This document shows positions 43,668-52,035 of a stretch of DNA of 64,000 nucleotides, piece after piece. Made by a program: the position numbers and the translations under genes. The notes below the pieces were generated by a model, which saw nothing but the letters and a program-made list of their open reading frames with translations, was not told the DNA's origin and did not search any database. Source of the DNA: Tolypothrix bouteillei VB521301. GTDB lineage: Bacteria; Cyanobacteriota; Cyanobacteriia; Cyanobacteriales; Nostocaceae. Positions within the stretch are counted from its first letter, which is position 1. Each line of letters opens with the position of its first letter. The stretch lies in NCBI RefSeq assembly GCF_000760695.4, contig NZ_JHEG04000001.1, positions 1,270,707-1,334,706 of the forward strand. The letters run 5' to 3'.

Positions 43668-45530
43668 ATGGCTTCTTTTCTGCTTGAAAGTGTTTGGTTA
43701 ATTCCTTGCTATTCTCTTGTTGGCTCTTGTTTAGCCATCTTTTGGTCGCCGGGAATCATTAGGCGTACAGGGCCAAGACCGGCAGGTTATATTAACTTAG
43801 TAATGACGTTTTTGTCGTTTGTTCATGCGGCTTTAGCATTTCCAGCAACCTGGAATCAAGTACCGTATGAAGTATCTATCCCTTGGCTGAGTACGGCTGG
43901 TTTAAATCTCTCTATTGACGTATCCGTCTCTTCTGCAAGTGTAGGTGCGATAATTGTAATCACTGGCTTAAATTTTTTAGCACAAATTTTTGCGATCGGC
44001 TACATGGAGATGGACTGGGGCTGGGCGCGTTTCTATGCTCTGCTGGGCTTGTTTGAAGCTGGTCTGTGTGCTCTTGTATTGTGCAACTCTTTGTTCTTCA
44101 GTTATGTGATTCTGGAAATCCTGACACTGGGAACTTACTTATTAGTAGGACTTTGGTTTAGTCAACCGTTAGTTGTAACTGGCGCTCGAGATGCTTTCTT
44201 AACAAAGCGGGTCGGAGATTTATTTTTGCTGATGGGGGTTCTGGCAATCTGGTCTGTGGCTGGAACGTGGAATTATACAGATTTAGCTCGGTGGGCAGAG
44301 ACAGCTGATGTCAACCCTGTTTTTTTGACTTTAACGTGTTTGGCACTCATTGCAGGTCCAATGGGTAAGTGCGCTCAGTTTCCCTTGCATTTGTGGTTGG
44401 ATGAAGCAATGGAAGGACCTATTCCCAGTACGATTCTACGGAACTCCGTGGTCGTTGCTACTGGCGCTTGGGTACTGATTAAGCTGCAACCTGTTCTTAC
44501 CTTGTCTCCTGTAGCAAGCTCTGCTATGGTAGCAATTGGCGCAGTTACAGCACTGGGTGGTTCTTTGATAGCGATCGCCCAAATTGATATTAAGCGCTGC
44601 TTATCTTACTCTGTTAGTGCTTATATGGGTTTGGTGTTTATCGCTGTAGGAACTCAACAAGATGAAGCAGCATTGTTGTTAGTTCTTACCCATGCCTTAG
44701 CCGCAGCGCTTTTAGTCATGAGTACTGGTTCTGTTGTATGGAATAGCATTACTCAGGATGTCACCCTTCTGGGAGGACTTTGGTCGCGCCGTCCGGTATC
44801 GGGCATAGCTTATGTAGTCGGAATTTTAGGGTTAATTGGTTTTCCACCTTTAGGCGGTTTTTGGGCATTACTGAAACTCGCTTCCGGATTGTGGGAAACT
44901 CATCCTTGGCTTGTAGGAATTATCATAGTAGTCAATGCTTTAACAGGTTTCAGCTTAACGAGGGAATTCAGCTTAATTTTTGGTGGTAAACCAAAGCAAA
45001 TGAGCGAGCGATCGCCAGAAGTCAGTTGGCAAATGGCTCTACCCACAATCGTGTTGTTTGCTTTTAATCTTCATTTACCTTTGGTGTTGCAAAGTTTATC
45101 ACTGCTACCTGATTGGGCAACTCTCAATAAAGATGTCGCATTACTACTTATCTGGTCGAGTATTTTTGGTTGCAGCATCAGTGGCGTCATGTATCTAAGC
45201 AACATAATTGCCAAACCTATTCGCTTCCCTGTCAAGATATTACAAGATCTCCTGGCACACGATTTTTACACTCCAAAACTGTATCGTGGAAGTATAGTTT
45301 TGAGCGTTGACCTAATTTCAAAACTAGCAGACATTATCGACCGTTTCGTATTTGATGGAATTGTTAACTTAGTTGGCTTAATTTCCATCTTAAGCGGACA
45401 AGGTTTGAAATACAGCACCTCCGGACAAACACAGTTTTATGCATTTACCGTGCTGTTAGGAGTCGGTGTTTTAGGAGCGCTGATGAGTTGGGAATACTGG
45501 GGAGTTCATTTTATGAACTTGTTTTTTTAG
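43668..45530 (+). CDS. ndhF3: NDH-1 subunit NdhF3 (inducible CO2 uptake)
   Basis: 620 residues, with many membrane segments typical of the NuoL/NdhF proton-pumping subunit. Recognisable parts are FYALLGLFEAGLCALVLCN, the antiporter core GPMGKCAQFPLHLWLDEAMEGP and AQIDIKRCLSYSVSAYMGL. It is shorter than respiratory NdhF1 and matches the NdhF3 type, which works with NdhD3 and CupA in the thylakoid NDH-1MS complex for high-affinity CO2 hydration. AAAGGAG lies 7 bases before the ATG. The gene order ndhF3-ndhD3-cupA confirms the subtype. Confidence 0.95.
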   Translation: MASFLLESVWLIPCYSLVGSCLAIFWSPGIIRRTGPRPAGYINLVMTFLSFVHAALAFPATWNQVPYEVSIPWLSTAGLNLSIDVSVSSASVGAIIVITGLNFLAQIFAIGYMEMDWGWARFYALLGLFEAGLCALVLCNSLFFSYVILEILTLGTYLLVGLWFSQPLVVTGARDAFLTKRVGDLFLLMGVLAIWSVAGTWNYTDLARWAETADVNPVFLTLTCLALIAGPMGKCAQFPLHLWLDEAMEGPIPSTILRNSVVVATGAWVLIKLQPVLTLSPVASSAMVAIGAVTALGGSLIAIAQIDIKRCLSYSVSAYMGLVFIAVGTQQDEAALLLVLTHALAAALLVMSTGSVVWNSITQDVTLLGGLWSRRPVSGIAYVVGILGLIGFPPLGGFWALLKLASGLWETHPWLVGIIIVVNALTGFSLTREFSLIFGGKPKQMSERSPEVSWQMALPTIVLFAFNLHLPLVLQSLSLLPDWATLNKDVALLLIWSSIFGCSISGVMYLSNIIAKPIRFPVKILQDLLAHDFYTPKLYRGSIVLSVDLISKLADIIDRFVFDGIVNLVGLISILSGQGLKYSTSGQTQFYAFTVLLGVGVLGALMSWEYWGVHFMNLFF

Positions 45531-45637
45531 TTTCAAGATTCTTGGGGACGAATAACGCTTGATATTGATAGAAAGCGATCGAACCCCATCAATCTATAAA
45601 TAAAAACAAAAACACGTCTTTTAGATTGAACTTATCT

Positions 45638-47167
45638 ATGTTGAGTACTTTGATTTGGCTACCTATTTTAGGTGCTGCTGTTATTAGTCTTTTGCCAAAA
45701 ACTATACCTGCAAGTAATATTCGTTTAACAGCCCTAACCACTTCAGGAATAGTTCTTCTTTGGAATATTTTTCTACTGCTGAAATTTGATGTTTCCAATT
45801 CGGGGTTACAGTTACAGGAATATCTACCTTGGAATGAAACCCTTGGTTTAAGCTATCAATTAGGAGCTGATGGGCTTTCCATATTGATGCTGATACTAAA
45901 TAGTTTGCTAACCTGGATTGCTATTTACAGTAGCAGTCAACAGACCGAACGTCCCCGGCTTTTTTATTCCCTTATTTTATTAGTCAGTGGAGGAGTTGCA
46001 GGAGCGTTTGCAGCACAAAATCTCTTGCTTTTCTTCTTGTTCTACGAACTAGAATTAATCCCTTTCTATCTGCTGATTTCTATTTGGGGCGGTGAAAAGC
46101 GAGCTTATGCTGGCATCAAATTTCTGATTTATACGGCTGTGTCAGGAGCATTAATTCTGGCAACATTCTTAGGAACAGTATGGCTCACGGGTTCAACTGA
46201 TTTTAATTACAATACACTCTCAACTCAAACTCTATCCACAGCGCTGCAAATCATTCTTCTTTCCGGAATCGTACTGGGATTTGGTATCAAAATTCCTCTT
46301 GTCCCCCTACACACTTGGTTACCGGATGCTTACGTTGAAGCTTCAGCTCCCATTGCTATTCTTCTTGGTGGCGTGTTAGCAAAGTTGGGAACTTACGGGC
46401 TTTTGCGATTTGGGATGGCGTTGTTTCCTGAAGCTTGGAGTATTCTTGCACCAAGTTTAGCAATTTGGGGGGCAATCAGTGCTCTATACGGAGCGGTAAC
46501 TGCCATAGCACAAAAAGACATCAAGCGCATGGTAGCATATAGTTCCATCGGTCACATGGGTTACATATTAGTAGCAGCTGCTGCTAGCACCCCTCTAGCA
46601 CTTATTGGTGCTATTGCCCAAATGGTGAGTCATGGAATTATTCTGGCAATACTCTTCCATCTGGTGGGAGTTGTGGAAGCTAAGGTCGGAACTCGCGAGT
46701 TGGATAAACTGAATGGTTTAATGAGTCCGATACGCGGGTTACCAATGATTAGCACCTTACTCATTTTAGGAGGAATGGCTAGCGCTGGTATTCCAGGAAT
46801 GACAGGATTTATTTCTGAATTTATCGTGTTTCAAGGTAGTTTTTCAGTTTTTCCTATTCCAACGCTGTTATGTGTCGCCTCTAGTGGTTTGACCGCAGTT
46901 TACTTTGTCATTCTTCTCAACCGTACCTGTTTTGGCAAACTTGACAACAACTTAGCTTACTATCCCAGAGTTTTATGGTCTGAGAAAATGCCTGCCCTTG
47001 TCTTGGCAGCACTGATTATATTTTTGGGAGTACAGCCTAAGTGGTTAGTGCGTTGGAGCGAGCCAACAACAGCAATGGTGACTGCTATTCCTCCTATTGA
47101 AAGAGCGATAAGCCAGGTACGGCTTGCGCCAAGGGCGATCGCGCCTCAAGTCGCTCTTAAAGAATGA
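45638..47167 (+). CDS. ndhD3: NDH-1 subunit NdhD3 (inducible CO2 uptake)
   Basis: 509 residues from ATG 45638 (MLSTLIWLPILGAA); a TTG at 45626 is in frame but less likely. It is a NuoM/NdhD-type antiporter subunit: LGADGLSILMLILNSLL, ELELIPFYLLISIWGG, PLVPLHTWLPDAYVEASAP, AQKDIKRMVAYSSIGHMGYI, VSHGIILAILFHLVGVVE. About 14 membrane helices are expected. It is the partner of NdhF3 in the NDH-1MS complex and the middle gene of the operon, 107 bases after ndhF3. Confidence 0.95.
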   Translation: MLSTLIWLPILGAAVISLLPKTIPASNIRLTALTTSGIVLLWNIFLLLKFDVSNSGLQLQEYLPWNETLGLSYQLGADGLSILMLILNSLLTWIAIYSSSQQTERPRLFYSLILLVSGGVAGAFAAQNLLLFFLFYELELIPFYLLISIWGGEKRAYAGIKFLIYTAVSGALILATFLGTVWLTGSTDFNYNTLSTQTLSTALQIILLSGIVLGFGIKIPLVPLHTWLPDAYVEASAPIAILLGGVLAKLGTYGLLRFGMALFPEAWSILAPSLAIWGAISALYGAVTAIAQKDIKRMVAYSSIGHMGYILVAAAASTPLALIGAIAQMVSHGIILAILFHLVGVVEAKVGTRELDKLNGLMSPIRGLPMISTLLILGGMASAGIPGMTGFISEFIVFQGSFSVFPIPTLLCVASSGLTAVYFVILLNRTCFGKLDNNLAYYPRVLWSEKMPALVLAALIIFLGVQPKWLVRWSEPTTAMVTAIPPIERAISQVRLAPRAIAPQVALKE

Positions 47168-47266
47168 AGGGATTGGTTAGTAGGTAGTCATTTAAACTTC
47201 TGTTGAAGAATTAACTAATAACTACTAACCATTAACGATATAGTCAAGTTCAAGGAAGTCAAAAAC

Positions 47267-48580
47267 ATGGTACAAACTCCAGAGAAAGTTCAAGCGAAAT
47301 TACCTCCTTCAACCCATGAATTTGCAGAAATCATTCATCGTTTGGAAGCTGGCGGTGCAATGTTACCCGATACGCCAGAAAACTTAATGCAAATTATCGG
47401 TCTTTACAAGGCGTATGCAGTCCCTATGGACTTTTACTGGCGGGACCTATTATATATTGCCGAACATGTTTTTTTAAATCCTTTTCCCTTTTTTAAATAC
47501 TTTATTTCTCAGGAATATTTAGACCGTCACAATCATTACGCTGGTGATGATGCTGAGTTAAGAGTTTGGCGTGGGGAAGCCAATGCTCACCCAGAATTGC
47601 TGGCATTTATGGAGAAGGGAGAAACCTTCAAAATGCCAAAGCTATTGCATCATTTATTCCACGATCGCATCAACATGGAATTTGCCGAAGCGTGTATGAG
47701 AGCAATGCTTTGGCATAGAGGTATGGGTGGGAAATTTGACCCTTACTTGGATACAGAAGAATACAAAGCTAACGCCGATAGAGCAATTAAAGCTTACTTT
47801 AAAGGCAATCCATTGATGTTAGGGCTCTACAAGCTGTTCCCAGATATGTTTCTCGAACAGTGCCGTCAGATGTCTTACTATGCTAATTTGGGGCTGTTCT
47901 GGGAAGTCATGGCTCCTGTCTTCTTTGAAATGTCAGATTTGTATGACGAAGGAAAAATTACAACTGTCCCAGAGGCAATGAACTTTATCGTAAATGGGAT
48001 TTTTGCAGTTGCAAATCGTCCGATTTACCATCATGTTTATATCCGTGGTGAATGCTACGAAATCATCCCCAAATCTAAAGGATTTGTATGGCTGTATGAA
48101 GCAGCATTACCTTACGTAGAAGCTGTGTTCTATCGTACAGCACCCTTCCGAGGTACAAAATCCTACAATGCTCAAGCAAATCAAGTGCCAGAAGACCAAA
48201 AAGACTTCCACTACGGAATTCTCTATGCAGACGTTTTTCCAGTCGGTACTGCAGGCATTCCACCCACATTGCTGATGCAAGATATGTTGCACTTCTTACC
48301 ACAATATCTTGTTGATTATTACAAGCAATATTGCCGGGGAGAGGAAGACATGTTGATTCAGTTGGGAATTAGTTTTCAACGGTCAATGTACTGTGTTACC
48401 TCGGCTGTTATTCAAGCATTACGGACGGCGCTTTGTCATCCCTTAGACGATCCCGATCCCGAACATTTACAAGCTAATAGAGACTTTTTTGAGGCTCAGT
48501 TAAATCGCTTCACTCGTCCTGAATACGGTATTCGCAATGCAGCCCGTCTGCGTGATATTCAACGCCAGGATTACCGTTGA
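47267..48580 (+). CDS. cupA: CO2 hydration protein CupA
   Basis: 437 residues, soluble, without membrane segments. It matches CupA (ChpY) across the full length: IIHRLEAGGAMLPDTPENLM, FYWRDLLYIAEHVFLNPFPF, LLHHLFHDRINMEFAEACM, LWHRGMGGKFDPYLDTEEY, and several conserved His, Cys and Asp residues. CupA sits on the NDH-1MS arm and drives conversion of CO2 to bicarbonate, with an energy-linked carbonic-anhydrase-like activity. AAGGAAG precedes the ATG. The usual fourth gene cupS is not found directly downstream. Confidence 0.95.
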   Translation: MVQTPEKVQAKLPPSTHEFAEIIHRLEAGGAMLPDTPENLMQIIGLYKAYAVPMDFYWRDLLYIAEHVFLNPFPFFKYFISQEYLDRHNHYAGDDAELRVWRGEANAHPELLAFMEKGETFKMPKLLHHLFHDRINMEFAEACMRAMLWHRGMGGKFDPYLDTEEYKANADRAIKAYFKGNPLMLGLYKLFPDMFLEQCRQMSYYANLGLFWEVMAPVFFEMSDLYDEGKITTVPEAMNFIVNGIFAVANRPIYHHVYIRGECYEIIPKSKGFVWLYEAALPYVEAVFYRTAPFRGTKSYNAQANQVPEDQKDFHYGILYADVFPVGTAGIPPTLLMQDMLHFLPQYLVDYYKQYCRGEEDMLIQLGISFQRSMYCVTSAVIQALRTALCHPLDDPDPEHLQANRDFFEAQLNRFTRPEYGIRNAARLRDIQRQDYR

Positions 48581-48667
48581 TATCTTTCCTCTGGAAAAAA
48601 CAGGGTCAGCAAAAATCTGAAATAGCTTGCAAATCTAAGTTCGATCTGGAGTGTTACTCCACCCTAA

Positions 48668-48691
48668 CCCTCCCCGATGCATTGGGGAGGG
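48668..48691 (+). terminator. Hairpin after cupA
   Basis: CCCTCCCC and GGGGAGGG pair perfectly around GATGCATT, followed by AATTTAATTT. It may end the ndhF3-ndhD3-cupA transcript, although the same hairpin type also occurs as a dispersed repeat. The rest of 48581-48864 has a second GC-rich repeat (CCCCCGCTCTTAAAAAGGGG, 48722-48741) and no gene. Confidence 0.5.
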
Positions 48692-48864
48692 AATTTAATT
48701 TCCTTAAAACTTACGCATAGCCCCCGCTCTTAAAAAGGGGTGTTAGGGGTTCCCTCTGGGGTTGGGGGAAAATGAGGGGAGCGACAACGTGTGAAACCCT
48801 TAAATAGCGTTAAGGTTGCGTCAGCCCCAAACTTAAACGAGTGAACTTGATAACCACGAGTTGA

Positions 48865-50631
48865 TTACTCACCTTTTACCAAATCCCACAGCAAATCAAT
48901 AGCACTGCCAATATATTTTGAATCCTGATGATTCTCAATCCATAAAGCAAGAGTCGTGACCAAAGTAGGAGTTTTTTTGCCGACTTGATTTAGTACATCT
49001 GCCGTATTAGATCGCACATCAAATTCAGGGTCTTCAAGGAGTTTAATTAAGCTAGGAATAACTGCTTCTGAACCGATTTTACCTAGCGCCTCTACAGCGG
49101 CAGAACGCACACCACATTCGCGATCTTCTAAAAGTTTAATTAAGCTGGGAATAACTGCTTCTGAACCGATTTTACCCAACACCTTCACAGCCTCATAACG
49201 CACACTAGACGCAGGGTCTTCTAGGACTTTAATTAAGCTGGGAATAACCGCTTCTGAACCGATTTTACCCAGTCCCTCTACAGCGGCAGAACGCACCTCG
49301 GATACGTAGTCTTCTAAGAGTTTAATTAAATAAGGAATAACCGCTTCTGAACCAATTTGACCTAACGCTTCTACAGCTGTTGAACGCACATTGGATTTAG
49401 GGTCTTCTAGGAGTTTAATTAAATAAGGAATTGCCGCTTCTGAACCAATTTGACCTAACGCTTCTGCAGCTGTTGAACGCACATTGTATTCAAAGTCTTC
49501 TAGGAGTTTAGTTAAGTCAGGAATGACTGCTTCTGAACCAATTTGACCTAACGCCCGTGCAGCTTTTAAACGCACATCATCTTCAGGATCTTTTAGCAGT
49601 TTAATTAAATCAGAAATGACCGCTCCTGACCCAATTTTATTTAGCGCCTCAGCAGCTTTTGAACGTACAGAGGGTGCAGTGTGTTCTAGGAGTGTAATTA
49701 AACCAGGAATTGCCGCTTCCGAACCAATTTGACCCAGTGCTAACGTGACTCTAAAACGCACATCAGATTCGGGGTTTTCTAGGAGTGCAATTAAACCAGG
49801 AATTGCCGCTTCTGAACCGATTTGAACCAGTGCATCCGCAGCTTCAGAACGCACCTCAATCTTTTGATGTTCTAGGAGCTTGATTAAGCTAGGAATGGCC
49901 GCTTTTAAACGCATTTTACCCAAGGCAAATGCTGCTCTATGCCGCACAAAATGTTCGGGATTTTCTAAAAGTGTGACTAAGCTGGGAATTGCTGCTTCTG
50001 AACGCATTTTTACAAGGGTAAATAAAGCCCTAACACCTACAGATTGTTTGGGTTGTTCTAGGAGTGTAATTAAACCAGGAATTGCCGCTTCTGAACCGAT
50101 TTGAATTAGCGCAATTACAGCTTTTGAATGCAATTCAGGGTGTTCTAGGAGCGTAATTAAGTCAGCAATTGCTGTTTCTGAACTAATTTTACCCAGAACC
50201 TCGACGGCGCTAGAACAAATAGAAAAGCTTTCATGCTTAAGTAGCGCTAACAGGGTGGCTGTTGCCTGTTCTTTTTCACCAAATGCGGCACGATATTCTT
50301 GAAATCTGAGTCGATCTATTTGCTCAGCTTTATCTTTCAACAATTGCAAGACTTTAGTTTTCAAGGCAGTTTCTTTGAAACTACAAAGAGTTTGAAAAAC
50401 CTGCTCTCGAATTCTGTCACTTACCTGTGGTAAATGGGTTACTTCCAGTTCCACCAAAGCCTGTAAAATTTCCTCTAATAAGCCAGTATCCCCAACTTTC
50501 AAATTTTTGGAATTTTCCGCAAGATAACTAGCAGCAACAAATAAATCGCGGTGCAACCATTGTTCATATTCGCTATGCTGGTTAAGAATTTCTCGAACTG
50601 CTTTGGCAACTGAGTTAGTGTCCTCCTTCAT
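48865..50631 (-). CDS. HEAT-repeat protein with near-identical repeat units
   Basis: 588 residues from ATG 50631, which overlaps the stop of the upstream DUF1257 gene (TAATG); ATG 50640 is also possible (591 residues). After a helical N-terminal part (about 1-130), about 13 units of 31 residues follow, with the pattern ALGQIGSEAVIPxLIKLLED and then VRSxA. Neighbouring units are almost identical in DNA as well, with a 93-base period, which indicates recent expansion by unequal exchange or slippage. Such PBS-lyase/HEAT arrays bind proteins. Coupling to the DUF1257 gene suggests a shared task. Confidence 0.9.
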   Translation of the reverse strand: MKEDTNSVAKAVREILNQHSEYEQWLHRDLFVAASYLAENSKNLKVGDTGLLEEILQALVELEVTHLPQVSDRIREQVFQTLCSFKETALKTKVLQLLKDKAEQIDRLRFQEYRAAFGEKEQATATLLALLKHESFSICSSAVEVLGKISSETAIADLITLLEHPELHSKAVIALIQIGSEAAIPGLITLLEQPKQSVGVRALFTLVKMRSEAAIPSLVTLLENPEHFVRHRAAFALGKMRLKAAIPSLIKLLEHQKIEVRSEAADALVQIGSEAAIPGLIALLENPESDVRFRVTLALGQIGSEAAIPGLITLLEHTAPSVRSKAAEALNKIGSGAVISDLIKLLKDPEDDVRLKAARALGQIGSEAVIPDLTKLLEDFEYNVRSTAAEALGQIGSEAAIPYLIKLLEDPKSNVRSTAVEALGQIGSEAVIPYLIKLLEDYVSEVRSAAVEGLGKIGSEAVIPSLIKVLEDPASSVRYEAVKVLGKIGSEAVIPSLIKLLEDRECGVRSAAVEALGKIGSEAVIPSLIKLLEDPEFDVRSNTADVLNQVGKKTPTLVTTLALWIENHQDSKYIGSAIDLLWDLVKGE

Positions 50632-51038
50632 TATAACCATTTCGCTACAACAACCCGTACCGTTCCATCTTCTAAAACTTCATCCTCCTCAATAGTAAAA
50701 TCTTGTTGTTGTGCTGATGCTACTAAAGCATGGTAACCATAGCGCTGCATTAAGCGATTCAACCAAGGTTGTCCGTATTTTTGGCGATCGTATTCAGAGA
50801 TGATAGCTTGAAATTGTCCGTCTTCTTGTCGTTTAAAACCAATATCGTTGCTTGCTGAACCAACGTATTTACGCCGGATAATAACTTCTGCTGTTTCCAG
50901 ACGCACATCACCCTGAAATCCAAAAAGGTGTTGAGCGACTTCATGAATTTCTACATTTTCAAAACCTACGTCTGCTAACGCTTTAATCAGTGCGCCTGCA
51001 TCTTTAATTTGAGTTCTAATGCTAGTAAAATGTGACAT
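50631..51038 (-). CDS. DUF1257 (Ycf35-like) protein, copy 1
   Basis: 135 residues. It begins MSHFTSIRTQIKDAGALIKAL, the typical DUF1257 opening, and ends with DFTIEEDEVLEDGTVRVVVAKWL. Also called Ycf35 because a homologue is encoded in red-algal plastids. Function unknown; the genes often accompany DUF2997 and Ycf46-type ATPase genes. A second copy lies 105 bases upstream on the same strand, with a tandem-repeat block between. Its stop overlaps the start of the HEAT gene. Confidence 0.88.
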   Translation of the reverse strand: MSHFTSIRTQIKDAGALIKALADVGFENVEIHEVAQHLFGFQGDVRLETAEVIIRRKYVGSASNDIGFKRQEDGQFQAIISEYDRQKYGQPWLNRLMQRYGYHALVASAQQQDFTIEEDEVLEDGTVRVVVAKWL

Positions 51039-51043
51039 GATTT

Positions 51044-51130
51044 GCTAATGGCTAATGGCTAATAGCTAATGGTTAATGGCTAATAGCTAATGGCTAATGG
51101 CTAATGGCTAATGGCTAATGGCTAATGGCT
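51044..51130. repeat. Heptameric tandem repeat (STRR)
   Basis: About twelve units of CTAATGG/CTAATAG between the two DUF1257 genes, starting 5 bases upstream of the first DUF1257 start (minus strand). Confidence 0.85.
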
Positions 51131-51143
51131 GATTGAGGGGTTA

Positions 51144-51518
51144 CTAGACCCATCTGCCTACGACAACTCGCACTGTTCCATCTTCCAAGACTTCTTCTTC
51201 CTCAAGGTTAAAGCCTTGTTCCTGTATCGTCGCTTTCAAAGTTTTGTGAGCGTATTTTTGGGTAATTGAATTCACAAACTGTTGTTGATTAATTTTTGCT
51301 CCCCAAAAATCTGCTACTATCTCATAATTTTCTTCATTGCGGCGAAATCCCAAATCGTAGCCGTTTTTCTGCCTAATGACATACTCAGCATGAGTGCGAT
51401 CGCCTTGATATCCACGTACTGTAGTGTTGCATTCTACTTGGTAACCCAATTCCTGCAACACTTGATGTAAAAATTCACCGTTTTTGATTTGGATTTTAAT
51501 TGTTGTAAAGTGTGACAT
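51144..51518 (-). CDS. DUF1257 (Ycf35-like) protein, copy 2
   Basis: 124 residues, MSHFTTIKIQIKNGEFLHQVL at the start and NLEEEEVLEDGTVRVVVGRWV at the end, sharing both with copy 1. The middle differs (CNTTVRGYQGDRTHAEYVIR, with a Cys absent from copy 1). The two copies are old paralogues rather than a recent duplication. It lies between two STRR blocks. Confidence 0.88.
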   Translation of the reverse strand: MSHFTTIKIQIKNGEFLHQVLQELGYQVECNTTVRGYQGDRTHAEYVIRQKNGYDLGFRRNEENYEIVADFWGAKINQQQFVNSITQKYAHKTLKATIQEQGFNLEEEEVLEDGTVRVVVGRWV

Positions 51519-51523
51519 GGTTT

Positions 51524-51552
51524 TGCTAATTGCTAATGGCTAATTGCTAATA
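51524..51552. repeat. Short STRR block
   Basis: About three or four units of CTAATTG/CTAATGG between DUF1257 copy 2 and the end of the four-helix-bundle gene. Confidence 0.7.
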
Positions 51553-51921
51553 GTTGTTTGAGGTTTTGCCTATAGAGTTCAGATAGGCGTTGAGTTTAGG
51601 AGAAATCTCATGAATGAGTGTATGTAAGCATTGGATTTGTTCAGTTGTTAGAAGATTTCGTTTGTAGGCACGTCTTAACCAGCTTATTGTTTCATATAGA
51701 GAACCTCTTGCAACTTTTATAAAACGTTTGTTGTCTTGAAAATTATACCTTCCTTCTCCTTCTGCTATGTTCGCGCTAATACTATCGGCAGATCTAACAA
51801 TTTGTTTTCCAATCGTATCCTTATTAAAAGAGTCCCATTGACTAACAATTCTCCAAATTTCATCTGCTAATTTCTCCGCTAATTTATAAACTTCTAGTTT
51901 CTCAAAATTAGGTCTTGACAC
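51547..51921 (-). CDS. Four-helix-bundle protein (S23/IVP family)
   Basis: 124 residues. The pattern FEKLEVYKLAEKLADEIWRI, then IGKQIVRSADSISANIAEGE, GRYNFQDNKRFIKVARGSLYE and SWLRRAYKRNLLT is typical of the four-helix-bundle family, first noted in intervening sequences of 23S rRNA genes and later as standalone genes. The function is not known. It lies between the DUF1257 and Ycf46-like genes, bordered by tandem repeats, and may have inserted into a formerly continuous set. Confidence 0.9.
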   Translation of the reverse strand: MSRPNFEKLEVYKLAEKLADEIWRIVSQWDSFNKDTIGKQIVRSADSISANIAEGEGRYNFQDNKRFIKVARGSLYETISWLRRAYKRNLLTTEQIQCLHTLIHEISPKLNAYLNSIGKTSNNY

Positions 51922-51940
51922 ATAACTCCTAATCTTAAAA

Positions 51941-52035
51941 TTAACAATTAGCCATTAGCCATTAGCCATTAACAATTAGCCATTAGCCATTAGCCATTAA
52001 CAATTAGCCATTAACAATTAGCCATTAGCCATTAG
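51941..52035. repeat. STRR block at the end of the Ycf46-like gene
   Basis: About twelve units of CCATTAG/CAATTAG type that run directly into the stop codon of the AAA gene (TAG at 52038-52036 on the minus strand), so the array may have shaped the end of that protein. Confidence 0.82.

Noticed and set aside
51044..52035. Possible CRISPR array
   Set aside because: The repeats are contiguous 7-base units without spacers, and no cas genes are near.
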